A model generated the notes under the pieces. The model ran no database searches, had not been told where the DNA came from, and worked only from the letters and a program-made list of their open reading frames with translations. From positions 1-52,441 of the forward strand of contig CABXRR010000005.1 in NCBI GenBank assembly GCA_902514695.1: a stretch of DNA of 52,441 nucleotides, written 5' to 3'. Position 1 is the first letter of the stretch. The number at the start of each line of letters is the position of its first letter. Source of the stretch: an uncultured Pelagibacteraceae bacterium. Lineage in GTDB: Bacteria > Pseudomonadota > Alphaproteobacteria > Pelagibacterales > Pelagibacteraceae. Position numbers and translations under genes: made by a program. Positions 1-9,879 of the stretch are shown here, piece by piece.

Positions 1-2
1 GA

Positions 3-332
3 AATAGGGCATACGATTTGGCTTCGCTTATAGATGATGTGAGGTTAAAAACCTCAAAATCACTAAAAAAAAAAATATTTAATTTTTACGTAAAAAATCA
101 AAAAAAATTAGATATTCAAAAATTTAAGAATGATTTTGAAATATTATCAATTCTAAGAAATTTAAAGATCATTGGTATATTTACTCGTCTTGCAATAAGG
201 GATAAAAAAAAAAATTATTTAAAATTAATACCTTATACTTGGACTTTAATTAATTTGAGAATTCACGAAAACAAAATATTTAAAGATTTAAAAAAATTAT
301 TAATGCAAAATTTTAGAGGAAAGATTAGATGA
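3..332 (+). CDS. C-terminal end of an aminoglycoside/choline-kinase-like phosphotransferase (AmgK-like), 5' truncated by window edge
   Basis: Frame is open upstream of the listed TTG start (NRAYDLASLIDDVR...). The 'YDLASLIDD' motif is typical of APH-fold kinases, and a sugar-1-P nucleotidyltransferase lies directly downstream, as in amgK-murU pairs. Confidence 0.6.
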   Translation, partial: NRAYDLASLIDDVRLKTSKSLKKKIFNFYVKNQKKLDIQKFKNDFEILSILRNLKIIGIFTRLAIRDKKKNYLKLIPYTWTLINLRIHENKIFKDLKKLLMQNFRGKIR

Positions 333-1018
333 AAATTAAAACAGCATTAATTTTATGTGCAGGATACGGCAAAAGATTAAACCCATTAACACTTCAAACT
401 CCTAAACCATTATTAAAATTCAGAAAATCATCAATGTTAGACCATACAATTAGATTTATAGAAAACTTGGGTATAAAGAAAATTAAGATAAATACTTTTC
501 ATTTAGAAAAAAAAATTTTTGATTTTGTTTCAAGTCATCCATCAAAAAACAATATTGAAGTTATAAGTGATGGTAAAGAAATCTTAGGAACTGGTGGGGG
601 TATTTTAAACTTAATTAATTATTCTGACGAGGATAATTTTTTAGTTTTTAATCCAGATACTTACTGGAATTCTAATTATTCTCAAATAGTTAATCAAATG
701 TGTGAAATGTATTTTAAACGGGAAATGGAAAATTGTTTACTAATAGTAAATAAGGAAAAAAGTTATGACCTTAGACTTAATGGTGATTTTGGAATGAATG
801 AAAATACCCTATATAAAGAAAATAAAAGTTATATATATACAGGGTGTCAGATTATTAATAAAAAATTGTTTAATGGTTTTCCTAAAAAATTTTTTTCAAT
901 TTCAGAAATTTGGAACAAAAAATTAAATCAAAAAGATTTATATGGAGAAAATAGCAATGAAGAATTCATTCATCTTACAGATTTAGAAATTTATAATAAA
1001 CTTTTAAAAAACAATTAA
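329..1018 (+). CDS. NTP-transferase family sugar nucleotidyltransferase (MurU-like)
   Basis: N-terminal LCAGYGKRLNPLTLQTPKPLLKF nucleotidyltransferase signature; 4-nt overlap with the upstream kinase-like gene. Confidence 0.8.
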   Translation: MKIKTALILCAGYGKRLNPLTLQTPKPLLKFRKSSMLDHTIRFIENLGIKKIKINTFHLEKKIFDFVSSHPSKNNIEVISDGKEILGTGGGILNLINYSDEDNFLVFNPDTYWNSNYSQIVNQMCEMYFKREMENCLLIVNKEKSYDLRLNGDFGMNENTLYKENKSYIYTGCQIINKKLFNGFPKKFFSISEIWNKKLNQKDLYGENSNEEFIHLTDLEIYNKLLKNN

Positions 1019-1717
1019 ATTTTTAGATCTATCTTTATCAAGATACTCGCAGCTTTTAATTTCATATTTTTCATTTAGTCCTATTACCAGAGGGTTTCCA
1101 GTTGGTATCTCTAATTTTGATATTTGGTCACTATCAAGTTTAAATAAATATTTACATAAGGCTCTTATAGAGTTTCCATGAGCTGAAACTAAAACATTTT
1201 TATTTTTTAAATGGTTTTTAATTTCTTCATCATAAAATTTAATTACTCTCTCATATGTATCTTTTAAAGACTCAGTATCTGGTATATTTTCTTTTGGTAC
1301 ATTTTTATATATTTCCATTTTTGATGGATGATAAGGACTCTTTTCACTTAAGGGATCTGGTTTCATTTCCCAAGACCTTCTAAATTGATATACTTTATCT
1401 ACCCCAATTTTTTGGCTCATTTCAATTTTATTTAATCCTGTTAAGGCACCATAGTGCCTCTCATTAATTTGCCATGCTTTGATAAAATCTTTTTTATCAT
1501 TTAGTACTTCTTGAATTATTTTTAAAGTATTATTAGCCCGTAATTGGAGTGATGAATAATAAAGATCAATTGAGATATTCTTTTTTTTTATTAAAGATCC
1601 AGCTTTTTCTGCTTCTATTTTACCATTTTCTGTTAAATCTACGTCAACCCATCCAGTAAATCTTCTTTCAAGATTCCATTTACTTTGGCCATGTCGAACT
1701 AATATTAAATAATTCAT
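1004..1717 (-). CDS. gpmA: 2,3-bisphosphoglycerate-dependent phosphoglycerate mutase
   Basis: LVRHGQSKWNLERRFTGWVDVDLTENG catalytic motif; full-length family pattern. Confidence 0.95.
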   Translation of the reverse strand: MNYLILVRHGQSKWNLERRFTGWVDVDLTENGKIEAEKAGSLIKKKNISIDLYYSSLQLRANNTLKIIQEVLNDKKDFIKAWQINERHYGALTGLNKIEMSQKIGVDKVYQFRRSWEMKPDPLSEKSPYHPSKMEIYKNVPKENIPDTESLKDTYERVIKFYDEEIKNHLKNKNVLVSAHGNSIRALCKYLFKLDSDQISKLEIPTGNPLVIGLNEKYEIKSCEYLDKDRSKNLIVF

Positions 1718-1756
1718 TACTTTAATAATTATTTACTATAAATAAATTATTAATAT

Positions 1757-2149
1757 ATGTTTAAATATCTTTTTTCATATCTTAAAATAATTTTTTATGT
1801 TGCTAATATTATATTAATCACACTTTATGTATTCCCAGGAAGTATTTTAGGCTGGTTTATTTATGGTAATTTAAACTTACAACCTCAAATTACCTCAGAT
1901 TTTATTGTTTCATCTAACCACGTTTATGCTTTTATGGTCTTATCTTTTTTGGGTTATTTTTCTTATGAAGATCATAAATTAAGCCTTTTATTTATATATT
2001 TATTCTCAATCTCTGTGGTTTTAGAATTGCTACATATAATAATTCCTAACCGAGGATTTGAATTATCAGACTTATTTGGAAATATTTTAGGGGTATTGAT
2101 AATTTATTTTTTTTATCAAATATACAATTTTTTAAAATTCAAAAAATGA
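1757..2149 (+). CDS. VanZ-like small membrane protein
   Basis: Four hydrophobic segments with a VanZ-like pattern (VLELLHIIIPNRGFELSDLFGNILG). Confidence 0.7.
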   Translation: MFKYLFSYLKIIFYVANIILITLYVFPGSILGWFIYGNLNLQPQITSDFIVSSNHVYAFMVLSFLGYFSYEDHKLSLLFIYLFSISVVLELLHIIIPNRGFELSDLFGNILGVLIIYFFYQIYNFLKFKK

Positions 2150-2748
2150 AATTAAAAAATTTTAATAAAATAATAGTTTTAACATTTTTTTTATTATCAG
2201 CATGTTCATCGATCCCAAAAAATTCTTTAAATAGTTGTTCAATTTTTGATGAAAGATATTTTTGGTATAAATATGCAAAAAAAACAGAACAAAAATGGGG
2301 AACACCTATATACATACAATTGGCTATAATAAAAATGGAATCAGATTTTGATTGGCTAGCCAAACCACCACGACAAAAAATTTTTAAGGTTATTCCTTTT
2401 AAACGACCCTCAAGCTCTTTTGGCTATTCTCAAGCAGTAAAAGGAACTTGGGAGCAATATAAAAAAGAAACAGGAAATAAATTAGCTACTAGAGTAAGAT
2501 TTAAAGATAGTGTAGACTTTATTGGTTGGTATACCGATAAGACTGAGTCTATTTTAAAAATTTCTAAAAAAGATGCATTTAGACAATATATTGCTTACCA
2601 CGAGGGTTGGGGAAATTTTAAATATTACAAGAAAAATAAAAAAGTAATTAATCTAGCTAAAAAAGTAGAGAAACAATCTTATATTTATAAAAAACAACTA
2701 TCTAAATGTAAAAATTCACTTAATAAGAATAAATATATTATTTTTTAA
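2146..2748 (+). CDS. Lipoprotein with lytic-transglycosylase (SLT)-like domain
   Basis: Lipobox LLSACSS; 'YIQLAIIKMESDF' and 'SSFGYSQAVKGTWEQYK' resemble SLT-fold motifs. Confidence 0.6.
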   Translation: MKLKNFNKIIVLTFFLLSACSSIPKNSLNSCSIFDERYFWYKYAKKTEQKWGTPIYIQLAIIKMESDFDWLAKPPRQKIFKVIPFKRPSSSFGYSQAVKGTWEQYKKETGNKLATRVRFKDSVDFIGWYTDKTESILKISKKDAFRQYIAYHEGWGNFKYYKKNKKVINLAKKVEKQSYIYKKQLSKCKNSLNKNKYIIF

Positions 2749-5700
2749 ACAATTCTTTTTTAAGCTCTAAATCAACTGCATCGATTCTTTTGGTATTTTT
2801 AGCTAATGCTAAATACATTGATGGTGTAACATACAAAGTAAAGAAAGTTGAAATAATCATTCCTCCTAAAATCGTTGAACCTACAGCTAATCTGGATCCT
2901 TCTCCTGCACCGGGACCAATGTTTCCTATAACTAGAGGCATCATTGCTATCATTGTGCTTAACGAAGTCATTATAATAGGTCTAAACCTTACAGCGCAGG
3001 CCTCTTTAACAGCAGATTCTATATTTTTTCCTGTAGTCCTTATTTGATTAGCATAATCTACAATCAAAATACTATTTTTGGTCGAGATACCTATCAATAT
3101 AATCAATGCAATTTGAGAAAAAATATTTACAGAACTATTGAGGAATAAAATAAATATTAGACCACCAAATATAGCTAATGGTACTGTTAATACAATTATA
3201 AAAGGATGAATAAATGAATTAAATGTTGCTGCCATTACCAAATAAGCAGTAAGTAGCGCTAAAGCAAAAATTATAAATAATTCATTACTTGTTTCTTTGA
3301 TTTCTTCTGACTTTCCTTTCCAAGTAATTTGATTTTCTGGAGCCAAATCCGCCATTGTATCCTCAAAGAATTTTATAGCTTCAGTTAAAGTATAACCCTC
3401 ATTTATATTGGCAGATATCGTTACTGCTCTTTGTCTATTATATCTTGCAAGTTCTTTTGCTGAACCTTCTTCTTGAAAACTAACTAGATTTGCTAAAGAA
3501 ATTAGTTTTCCTGTTGTCTCTGAGCGAACAAATATTTTTGAAACACCTTCCTTGTTTCTTCTATCAGATAAATATTGTTGAACAATTATAGGATATTCTT
3601 TACCTAATTTATTAAAAGTTGTTATTTTTTTACCACCATAAAGAGTCTCAAGTGTTTCACCAATTGATTTTGTAGAAACACCTAAATCTTTAGCTTTATT
3701 TTTGTTAATTATTAATTTTACTTCTGGTTTATTTCTGTTGTAATCAGACTCTATTCTTGAAAGGTTTTTATTAGATCTTAGTTCCCTAATAACTTTTTTT
3801 TGTATTTTCTCAAGTTTTTCATAGGTACTTCCATAAACGACCATTTGCACTGGTTTATTGTAATTAGATACTCTTATTGATTGAGGAGAAATAGGAAATG
3901 CTACTGCTTGGGGTAAAGTTACTATTTTTCCAATGGCTTCTCTCAAAACAACTTCTTGTCCCTTTTTTCGATTTTTCCAGTCATCTAATAAAGCAATTAT
4001 TATAAAACTATTATATGAATTAGCTGAACTTCCGAATCCAGGAACCCTCATTATAAATCTTGAATATGGACTATCCTCAGCTTGAAGAAGTGGAAGAAGT
4101 CTGGCTTCTACTTTCTGAGCTTGTTCCTGGGTATATTCGAAAGAAGTTCCTTCATCTGTGAATCCAATAATTAAATAGGCACCACGATCTTCCATGGGCA
4201 ACAATTCTTTTTTTGAAAAGTTAAATAATAATACCGATGCGACTACTATTAAGATTATAAAAAAACTTACAGCTTTTGTCTTATTTACAATTATATCTAA
4301 AGTCTCTTTGTAAAAGTTTGCAAAGCTTAAGAAAAACTTTTCAAACTTTTGAATAAAAAGTTTTTTTGATGTTTTTTTATTTAAAAATTTACTTGCAAGC
4401 ATTGGAGATAATGTTAACGCTACAAAAGATGACACAACTATTGAGAAAGACAAAGCAATCGCTGTTTCTCTAAATAAAGTTCCAGAAATTCCTTCAATAA
4501 AAATTAATGGTAGAAAAACTGCAACCAGAATTAATGTAGTGGCTACAATTGCAAAAGAAATTTGTTTTGAACCTTTATAAGCAGCAACCAATGGAGTTTC
4601 ACCATTTTCTATTTTTCTGTATATTGCATCTGTCATTATAACAGAGTCATCTGTTATTATCCCTATAGCTAAAATAAAACTTAAAAGAACGAAAATATTT
4701 ATTGATAATCCAAATATATATAAACCTAAAAAAGAGGCTATAAGGCTCACAGGGAGTGCTATAGCAGGCACTATTACAGCCTTTAAATTTCCTAGAAATA
4801 GATAAATTATTAAAACGACTAAAACAAAAGCAATTAATAAGGTTTTATACACCTCTTCAATAGCAGCCTCTACATAGTTTGCTCTGTTAAAAGAAACTCT
4901 TAAATCCAACTCTTCTGGTAAAGATTTTTTAACTTGAATAATTTTTTTCTTAATATCATTTGAAAGCTCAACTGTTGAGGCACCACTTCTAGCATAAATA
5001 CCAATTCCAACAGTTTTTAAATTAATTTGATCTTTAGTTTGGGCTTTAAAGAGAGTTTTTTCTGAAACAGGACCAAATTCTATATTTGCAACATCAGATA
5101 ATAAAATAGCTTTATTGCCAGTTTTTTTGATTGGTAGCTGTTTGATTGAGTTAATATCAGTATATGATTTATCTAGATTAAGTGTTAAATCAATATTGTC
5201 TGCTTCAAGTGTACCAGCTGGAAGACTTATATTTTCTCCACGCATTGCAGTTTCAACTTCTTTAATTGTTAAATCATTAGCTGCAAGTCTAATAGGATCT
5301 ATCCATACTCTAATACTCAACTCTCTTAATCCACCAACCCTTATTCTTCCAACATTTTTTACACTTGAAAATTGATCAACCAAATATCTTTCTGCATAAT
5401 CTCCTAACTCAAGGTCACTCCAAGTCGATGAGGATAGGGATAGCCACATAGTTGTAGTAAAGCCAGCTGCTCTTTTAAGTATTTGTGGAGGATCAGATTC
5501 GGATGGCAAGTTATCAACAACTCTAGCAACTCTTTCTCTAATGTCATTAGCGGCATTGTCTAAGTCTATACTTGTATCAAATTCTACATTTATTGTGCTT
5601 CTTCCATTTTCAGATTTTGAATCAATATTTTTTATTCCCTCAGCACCACCAATAACATCCTCAACAACCTGGGTTACTTCTTGGTCTACTATCGAGGCTG

Positions 5701-5866
5701 CAGCGGATTTGTAATCCACTTGAATTTGTACGACAGGTGGCTGTATACCATTTGGCAGTTCTCTAACTGGTAATTTCCAAAAAACAAATAACCCAAAAAC
5801 AATTAAAATTAGAGACATGACCCAAGATACTGTCGGTCTTTTTATACTTAATTCAGTAATAAACAT
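2738..5866 (-). CDS. RND efflux transporter permease (AcrB/MexF superfamily)
   Basis: 1042 aa; FITELSIKRPTVSWV start, duplicated RND architecture, DDSVIMTDA and STKNSILIVDYANQ motifs. Confidence 0.95.
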   Translation of the reverse strand: MFITELSIKRPTVSWVMSLILIVFGLFVFWKLPVRELPNGIQPPVVQIQVDYKSAAASIVDQEVTQVVEDVIGGAEGIKNIDSKSENGRSTINVEFDTSIDLDNAANDIRERVARVVDNLPSESDPPQILKRAAGFTTTMWLSLSSSTWSDLELGDYAERYLVDQFSSVKNVGRIRVGGLRELSIRVWIDPIRLAANDLTIKEVETAMRGENISLPAGTLEADNIDLTLNLDKSYTDINSIKQLPIKKTGNKAILLSDVANIEFGPVSEKTLFKAQTKDQINLKTVGIGIYARSGASTVELSNDIKKKIIQVKKSLPEELDLRVSFNRANYVEAAIEEVYKTLLIAFVLVVLIIYLFLGNLKAVIVPAIALPVSLIASFLGLYIFGLSINIFVLLSFILAIGIITDDSVIMTDAIYRKIENGETPLVAAYKGSKQISFAIVATTLILVAVFLPLIFIEGISGTLFRETAIALSFSIVVSSFVALTLSPMLASKFLNKKTSKKLFIQKFEKFFLSFANFYKETLDIIVNKTKAVSFFIILIVVASVLLFNFSKKELLPMEDRGAYLIIGFTDEGTSFEYTQEQAQKVEARLLPLLQAEDSPYSRFIMRVPGFGSSANSYNSFIIIALLDDWKNRKKGQEVVLREAIGKIVTLPQAVAFPISPQSIRVSNYNKPVQMVVYGSTYEKLEKIQKKVIRELRSNKNLSRIESDYNRNKPEVKLIINKNKAKDLGVSTKSIGETLETLYGGKKITTFNKLGKEYPIIVQQYLSDRRNKEGVSKIFVRSETTGKLISLANLVSFQEEGSAKELARYNRQRAVTISANINEGYTLTEAIKFFEDTMADLAPENQITWKGKSEEIKETSNELFIIFALALLTAYLVMAATFNSFIHPFIIVLTVPLAIFGGLIFILFLNSSVNIFSQIALIILIGISTKNSILIVDYANQIRTTGKNIESAVKEACAVRFRPIIMTSLSTMIAMMPLVIGNIGPGAGEGSRLAVGSTILGGMIISTFFTLYVTPSMYLALAKNTKRIDAVDLELKKELFKK

Positions 5867-6736
5867 TTATTTGTTAATAGGTTTTATTTTTCCACTTGGT
5901 CTAACTTTTTTTAATCCTTCAGCTACAATAATATCGCCTTCAGTTAAGCCCGAGATTATTTCTATACTTTTGTCAGTTCTTATACCTGTTTTTATTTCAG
6001 TTTTATTAGCAATATTCTCTTTATTAATTTTATAAACATAAGATTTGTCTCCTTCAATCATAACACTTGTATCTGGAACACTTAAAGAATTTCTCAAATC
6101 AAATTTAACTCCAACTTCTAACAATGATCCAGAAATTAACTTTAAATCTTCATTCTTTACTTTTATTCTAGATAATAAACTTCTAGTATCAGCATTAATT
6201 CTACTTGAAACAAAGTCTACTTCACCTGTAAATATTTCATCTTTATAGCTAGTTAATTTAACTTCTACTGGGAGCCCCCTTTTTATAGATGCTGAATAAT
6301 TTTCAGGAATCTTGATATCAGAATAAATAACAGAGTTATCATCAAGCGTAATAATGACTATATTGTTTGATACAAGGATATCTTCTGTCAGACCCGTGTA
6401 TCCCAACACTCCACTGAACGGGGCTATTATATTTCCACTTTTTAATTTTATTATGATATCTCCTTTTTTAACAAAATTTTTTAGTTTTAAGTCTTCTAAA
6501 AGATCATCTTTTTTTATCTTAAATGTTTTTGATTTTTTCGAAATTGCTGTTCCAAAAGTTTCTATTTTTTCTGAAAATTCTTTTTTAACCACCTCTGTTA
6601 CAATTATCCCTGGAGGTGGTCTTTTACTAAATTTTTTTTTAAAATGATTTCCAACCATTGTTCTCCCAATAATCACGATTGCTATTATTAGAAAAAACAC
6701 CAATATTATAGAAATAGTTTTTGTAGATCTTTTCAT
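5867..6736 (-). CDS. RND periplasmic adaptor (membrane fusion protein), apparently lacking the alpha-hairpin
   Basis: N-terminal TM; the lipoyl half-motif 'FVKKGDIIIKLKSG' runs directly into 'NIIAPFSGVLGYTGL'; beta-barrel and membrane-proximal region follow; adjacent to RND permease. Confidence 0.85.
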   Translation of the reverse strand: MKRSTKTISIILVFFLIIAIVIIGRTMVGNHFKKKFSKRPPPGIIVTEVVKKEFSEKIETFGTAISKKSKTFKIKKDDLLEDLKLKNFVKKGDIIIKLKSGNIIAPFSGVLGYTGLTEDILVSNNIVIITLDDNSVIYSDIKIPENYSASIKRGLPVEVKLTSYKDEIFTGEVDFVSSRINADTRSLLSRIKVKNEDLKLISGSLLEVGVKFDLRNSLSVPDTSVMIEGDKSYVYKINKENIANKTEIKTGIRTDKSIEIISGLTEGDIIVAEGLKKVRPSGKIKPINK

Positions 6737-6743
6737 ATTTAAT

Positions 6744-7559
6744 TTAAATTATGCCGTACTCAGCCCATGAGCCATCATAAATACAAGGATGATATTTATC
6801 ATTTATTAAAGAATATGCTAGTGCCAAAACACACGCAGTAACTCCAGAACCACAAGAAAAAACTATATTTTTTTCATTTATGTTTTTTAAACAATTTTCA
6901 AAAATTAGCTTAAGGTCTTTTTTACTTTTAAAGGTTTTGTTCTCACTTAAACAAAGATTAAAAGGTATACAAAAAGAATTTTTTATTTTACCACTCTTTA
7001 AACCTTTTCTAGGTTCTGCAACCTTACCTTCAAATCTCTCTTTGCTTCTAGCATCTATCACCTTGAAATATTGTTCATCAATATTAAGATCAATTTGCTC
7101 TTTATTTTTAGTAAGTTCTTTTTTTTCAAAACTTTTGTAATTAGATGTTACAATATTTGTAACATCACTCGTGACTTCTCTATTTTCTTTTATCCATTTT
7201 CTAAGTCCACCATTTAAAACATGAACTAGCTTAGGATCATGACCAAAATAAATGAAATTAAACCAACATCTACATGAGCTTATTACATCTGAATTGTCAT
7301 AGATTACTATTTCATCTTTATTATTGATTCCCATTTTTGATACAATTTGTCCCCAATTAATTTGGCTAACAAGCATGTGTGGTAAATCGGTTTCTTTATT
7401 AGAATTAGCATCCAAATCAAAAAAAATAGAATTTGGTATGTGTTGGTCTTTATATTCTGCTAATCCGTTTCTTTTGGTTTGTGGCATATGCCATGAACAA
7501 TCTATAACTTTTACAGAATCAATATTTTTTTCTAACCAATCAGTTTCTACTAATGACAT
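6744..7559 (-). CDS. sseA: Thiosulfate/3-mercaptopyruvate sulfurtransferase (two rhodanese domains)
   Basis: VIDCSWHMPQ..., active-site loop 'FSCGSGVTACVLALA'. Confidence 0.9.
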   Translation of the reverse strand: MSLVETDWLEKNIDSVKVIDCSWHMPQTKRNGLAEYKDQHIPNSIFFDLDANSNKETDLPHMLVSQINWGQIVSKMGINNKDEIVIYDNSDVISSCRCWFNFIYFGHDPKLVHVLNGGLRKWIKENREVTSDVTNIVTSNYKSFEKKELTKNKEQIDLNIDEQYFKVIDARSKERFEGKVAEPRKGLKSGKIKNSFCIPFNLCLSENKTFKSKKDLKLIFENCLKNINEKNIVFSCGSGVTACVLALAYSLINDKYHPCIYDGSWAEYGII

Positions 7560-7560
7560 T

Positions 7561-8004
7561 TTATCGTTTCTCTAAATATTTTTGATGATATTCCTCGGCA
7601 GGACAATAATTTTTCAATAATGAGATTTTAGTGACAACCTTACCTGATAATCTTTCATTGGTGTCGTTCAAAACTTTTTCAGCTATTTTTTTTTGGTTAT
7701 CATTAAGATAAAATATTTCACTTCTATATTGAGTTCCAAAGTCTGGTCCTTGCGAATTAAGGGTAGTTGGATCATGAATTTGAAAGAAAGTTTTTAAAAT
7801 TTTTTCATATGTTATGATTTTTTCATCAAAATCAAGTTTAACGACCTCAGCATGATTTGTATCACCCGTACACACTTCTTTATAAGTTGTGGTAGAGCTA
7901 TTACCTCCACAATAACCAACTTCTGTTTTAATAATACCATCAATTTTACTAAATTTAATTTCGGGCCCCCAAAAACATCCAAGTGCTAAAACTGCTATTT
8001 CCAT
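7561..8004 (-). CDS. msrA: Peptide-methionine (S)-S-oxide reductase
   Basis: GCFWGPE catalytic motif, VGYCGG, HAEVV, QYRSEIFY. Confidence 0.95.
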   Translation of the reverse strand: MEIAVLALGCFWGPEIKFSKIDGIIKTEVGYCGGNSSTTTYKEVCTGDTNHAEVVKLDFDEKIITYEKILKTFFQIHDPTTLNSQGPDFGTQYRSEIFYLNDNQKKIAEKVLNDTNERLSGKVVTKISLLKNYCPAEEYHQKYLEKR

Positions 8005-8039
8005 TGATTATAAGTTAAATTAATTTACAAATTATTCAT

Positions 8040-8924
8040 ATGCTGAGTAAAAATCAATTAGGATTTTTGTACATGTTTATGTCCATTTGTGCGTTTTCAT
8101 TAATGGATGTAATTGTTAAATGGTCAGTTGACTATCCAATTGGCCAAGTTTTATTCTTTAGAGGTTTTTTTGGTATTATTTTTTATTTTTTTGTAATCCC
8201 AAAAGATAGACTGCATAATTTTTACCTAACAAAAAGACCTGGTTTACATATGCTGAGGTGTACATCTGGATTAATAGCCCTTGTAGCAATATTTATAGCT
8301 CTTAGAGAGTTACCTTTGGCAACAGTTGTTAGTATTTCTTTTGCAGCGCCAATATTTACAACTATTTTTTCAATTTTTCTTTTAAGTGAAAAAGTAGGAA
8401 TTTTTAGATGGCTAGCTGTTTTGGTGGGATTTATTGGTATCTTAATAATAACAGAGCCCGGAATTAGTGAATTAAATATTTATTATATTTTTCCAATTAT
8501 ATTTTGTTTAGGTCTTTCTTATGTCGCGATAACAATAAGACAATTGTCCACAACAGAACCCGTGTGGTTAATTTCTTTTTATTTCTCTCTTTCTATAACT
8601 TTGTTAAGTTTCTTTACCATTCCACAAGGATGGGTGATGCCGAACTTTGACGATCTAATATTGTTATCATTAATTGGTATTTTTGGTGGGGTAGCAAATT
8701 TATGGTTAAGTCAATCTTATAAATATTCAGAAGTCTCACTTGTTACTCCTCTAAAATATTTAGCATTAGTTTTTGCAATAATTTTTGGTTATTTTATTTG
8801 GGATGAAATCCCTACAATAAAAACTCTTGTAGGGGCTTTTTTAGTAATAATTTCAACTTTGATAATTTTTAGAAGAGAAATTTATAAAAAAAAAATTATT
8901 ACTTCTGAGACAATAAATGACTAA
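8040..8924 (+). CDS. DMT-superfamily (EamA) transporter
   Basis: ~10 TM segments, EamA-type repeats, FRGFFG motif. Confidence 0.85.
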   Translation: MLSKNQLGFLYMFMSICAFSLMDVIVKWSVDYPIGQVLFFRGFFGIIFYFFVIPKDRLHNFYLTKRPGLHMLRCTSGLIALVAIFIALRELPLATVVSISFAAPIFTTIFSIFLLSEKVGIFRWLAVLVGFIGILIITEPGISELNIYYIFPIIFCLGLSYVAITIRQLSTTEPVWLISFYFSLSITLLSFFTIPQGWVMPNFDDLILLSLIGIFGGVANLWLSQSYKYSEVSLVTPLKYLALVFAIIFGYFIWDEIPTIKTLVGAFLVIISTLIIFRREIYKKKIITSETIND

Positions 8925-9552
8925 AGTTCCAAAATACTGGAATAAGGCAAAAAAGTATTTATCTAAAAAAGATAAAATAATGGCAACACTAATCAAAAAC
9001 TATCAAAGTCCATCAGAAACTATTTTAACATCTAGAAGAGATATATTTTTTTCATTATGCAAAAGTATAATAGGACAACAAATAAGTGTAGCTGCTGCTA
9101 ATTCTGTTTTTTTAAGATTCAAAAAAAAATGCAATAATAAAATAAATGCAAAAAATGTTTCAAAAATAACTTTCTCAAATTTAAAAAAGTGCGGTCTCAG
9201 TCGTCAAAAAGTTCTAGGTATAAAGAGTTTGGCTGAACAAATACTAAATAAGTCTTTTAATCCAAAGTTAATTAGTAAAATGAGTGATGAAGATGCAATA
9301 AATTATTTATCTAAATTAAGACAGATTGGAAAGTGGTCAGCTGAAATGATTCTCCTATTCACATATAATAGACCCAATATTTGGCCTATCCAAGATATTG
9401 GTCTCTTAAGAGCAATTTCAAAAAACTATAAAAAAAAATACTTACCTCCAGATAAATTTGTAATTTTACTGAGTAAAAGATTTACACCATATTGCTCTGT
9501 AGCGACATGGTATCTTTGGCGAAGTATAGATCCTGAACCAATACAGTATTAA
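8917..9552 (+). CDS. DNA-3-methyladenine glycosylase II-like (HhH-GPD, AlkA-like)
   Basis: HhH-GPD pattern 'LRQIGKWSAEMILLFTYNRPNIWPIQDIGL', with catalytic Asp in 'PIQDIGL'; 'SIIGQQISV'. Confidence 0.88.
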   Translation: MTKVPKYWNKAKKYLSKKDKIMATLIKNYQSPSETILTSRRDIFFSLCKSIIGQQISVAAANSVFLRFKKKCNNKINAKNVSKITFSNLKKCGLSRQKVLGIKSLAEQILNKSFNPKLISKMSDEDAINYLSKLRQIGKWSAEMILLFTYNRPNIWPIQDIGLLRAISKNYKKKYLPPDKFVILLSKRFTPYCSVATWYLWRSIDPEPIQY

Positions 9553-9839
9553 TTACCTTCTACTAACTGATGATGTCTAGTAACATGGCCATTAAGAATA
9601 TTATGTGCCTCTTGATATTCCTCAGAATCGTAACAGTCTTCAGCCGTCTTGTAATCAGGAAACTCAACTACAACTGTTCTTGGAGACTTAATCCCATCAT
9701 TAGTTCTATTTTTTCCACCTCTAACTATAAATTTTCCAGAAAATTTTTCTACAGCAGGCTTAGCTTTGAAAGCATACTCCTTTAGTTTTTCTGGATTATC
9801 AATTGTTTCATAAATACACACCCAATATCCCTTCATCAT
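9549..9839 (-). CDS. DUF1330 family protein
   Basis: KGYWVCIYETIDNPEKLKEYAFKAKPAVEKFSGKFIVRGG...VVEFPDYKTAEDCYDSEEYQEA; preceded by AAAAAGGAGAA-ATG. Confidence 0.85.
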   Translation of the reverse strand: MMKGYWVCIYETIDNPEKLKEYAFKAKPAVEKFSGKFIVRGGKNRTNDGIKSPRTVVVEFPDYKTAEDCYDSEEYQEAHNILNGHVTRHHQLVEGN

Positions 9840-9879
9840 TTCTCCTTTTTAAATAAATTTAATTATGATAATAAACTTC

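Noticed and set aside
2139-2363. 74-aa minus-strand ORF opposite the SLT-like lipoprotein
   Set aside because: Antisense to a gene with a lipobox and domain motifs; no family match.
2790-6647. Several 67-97-aa plus-strand ORFs opposite the RND permease/adaptor
   Set aside because: Antisense shadows of confidently assigned genes; no start context or family resemblance.
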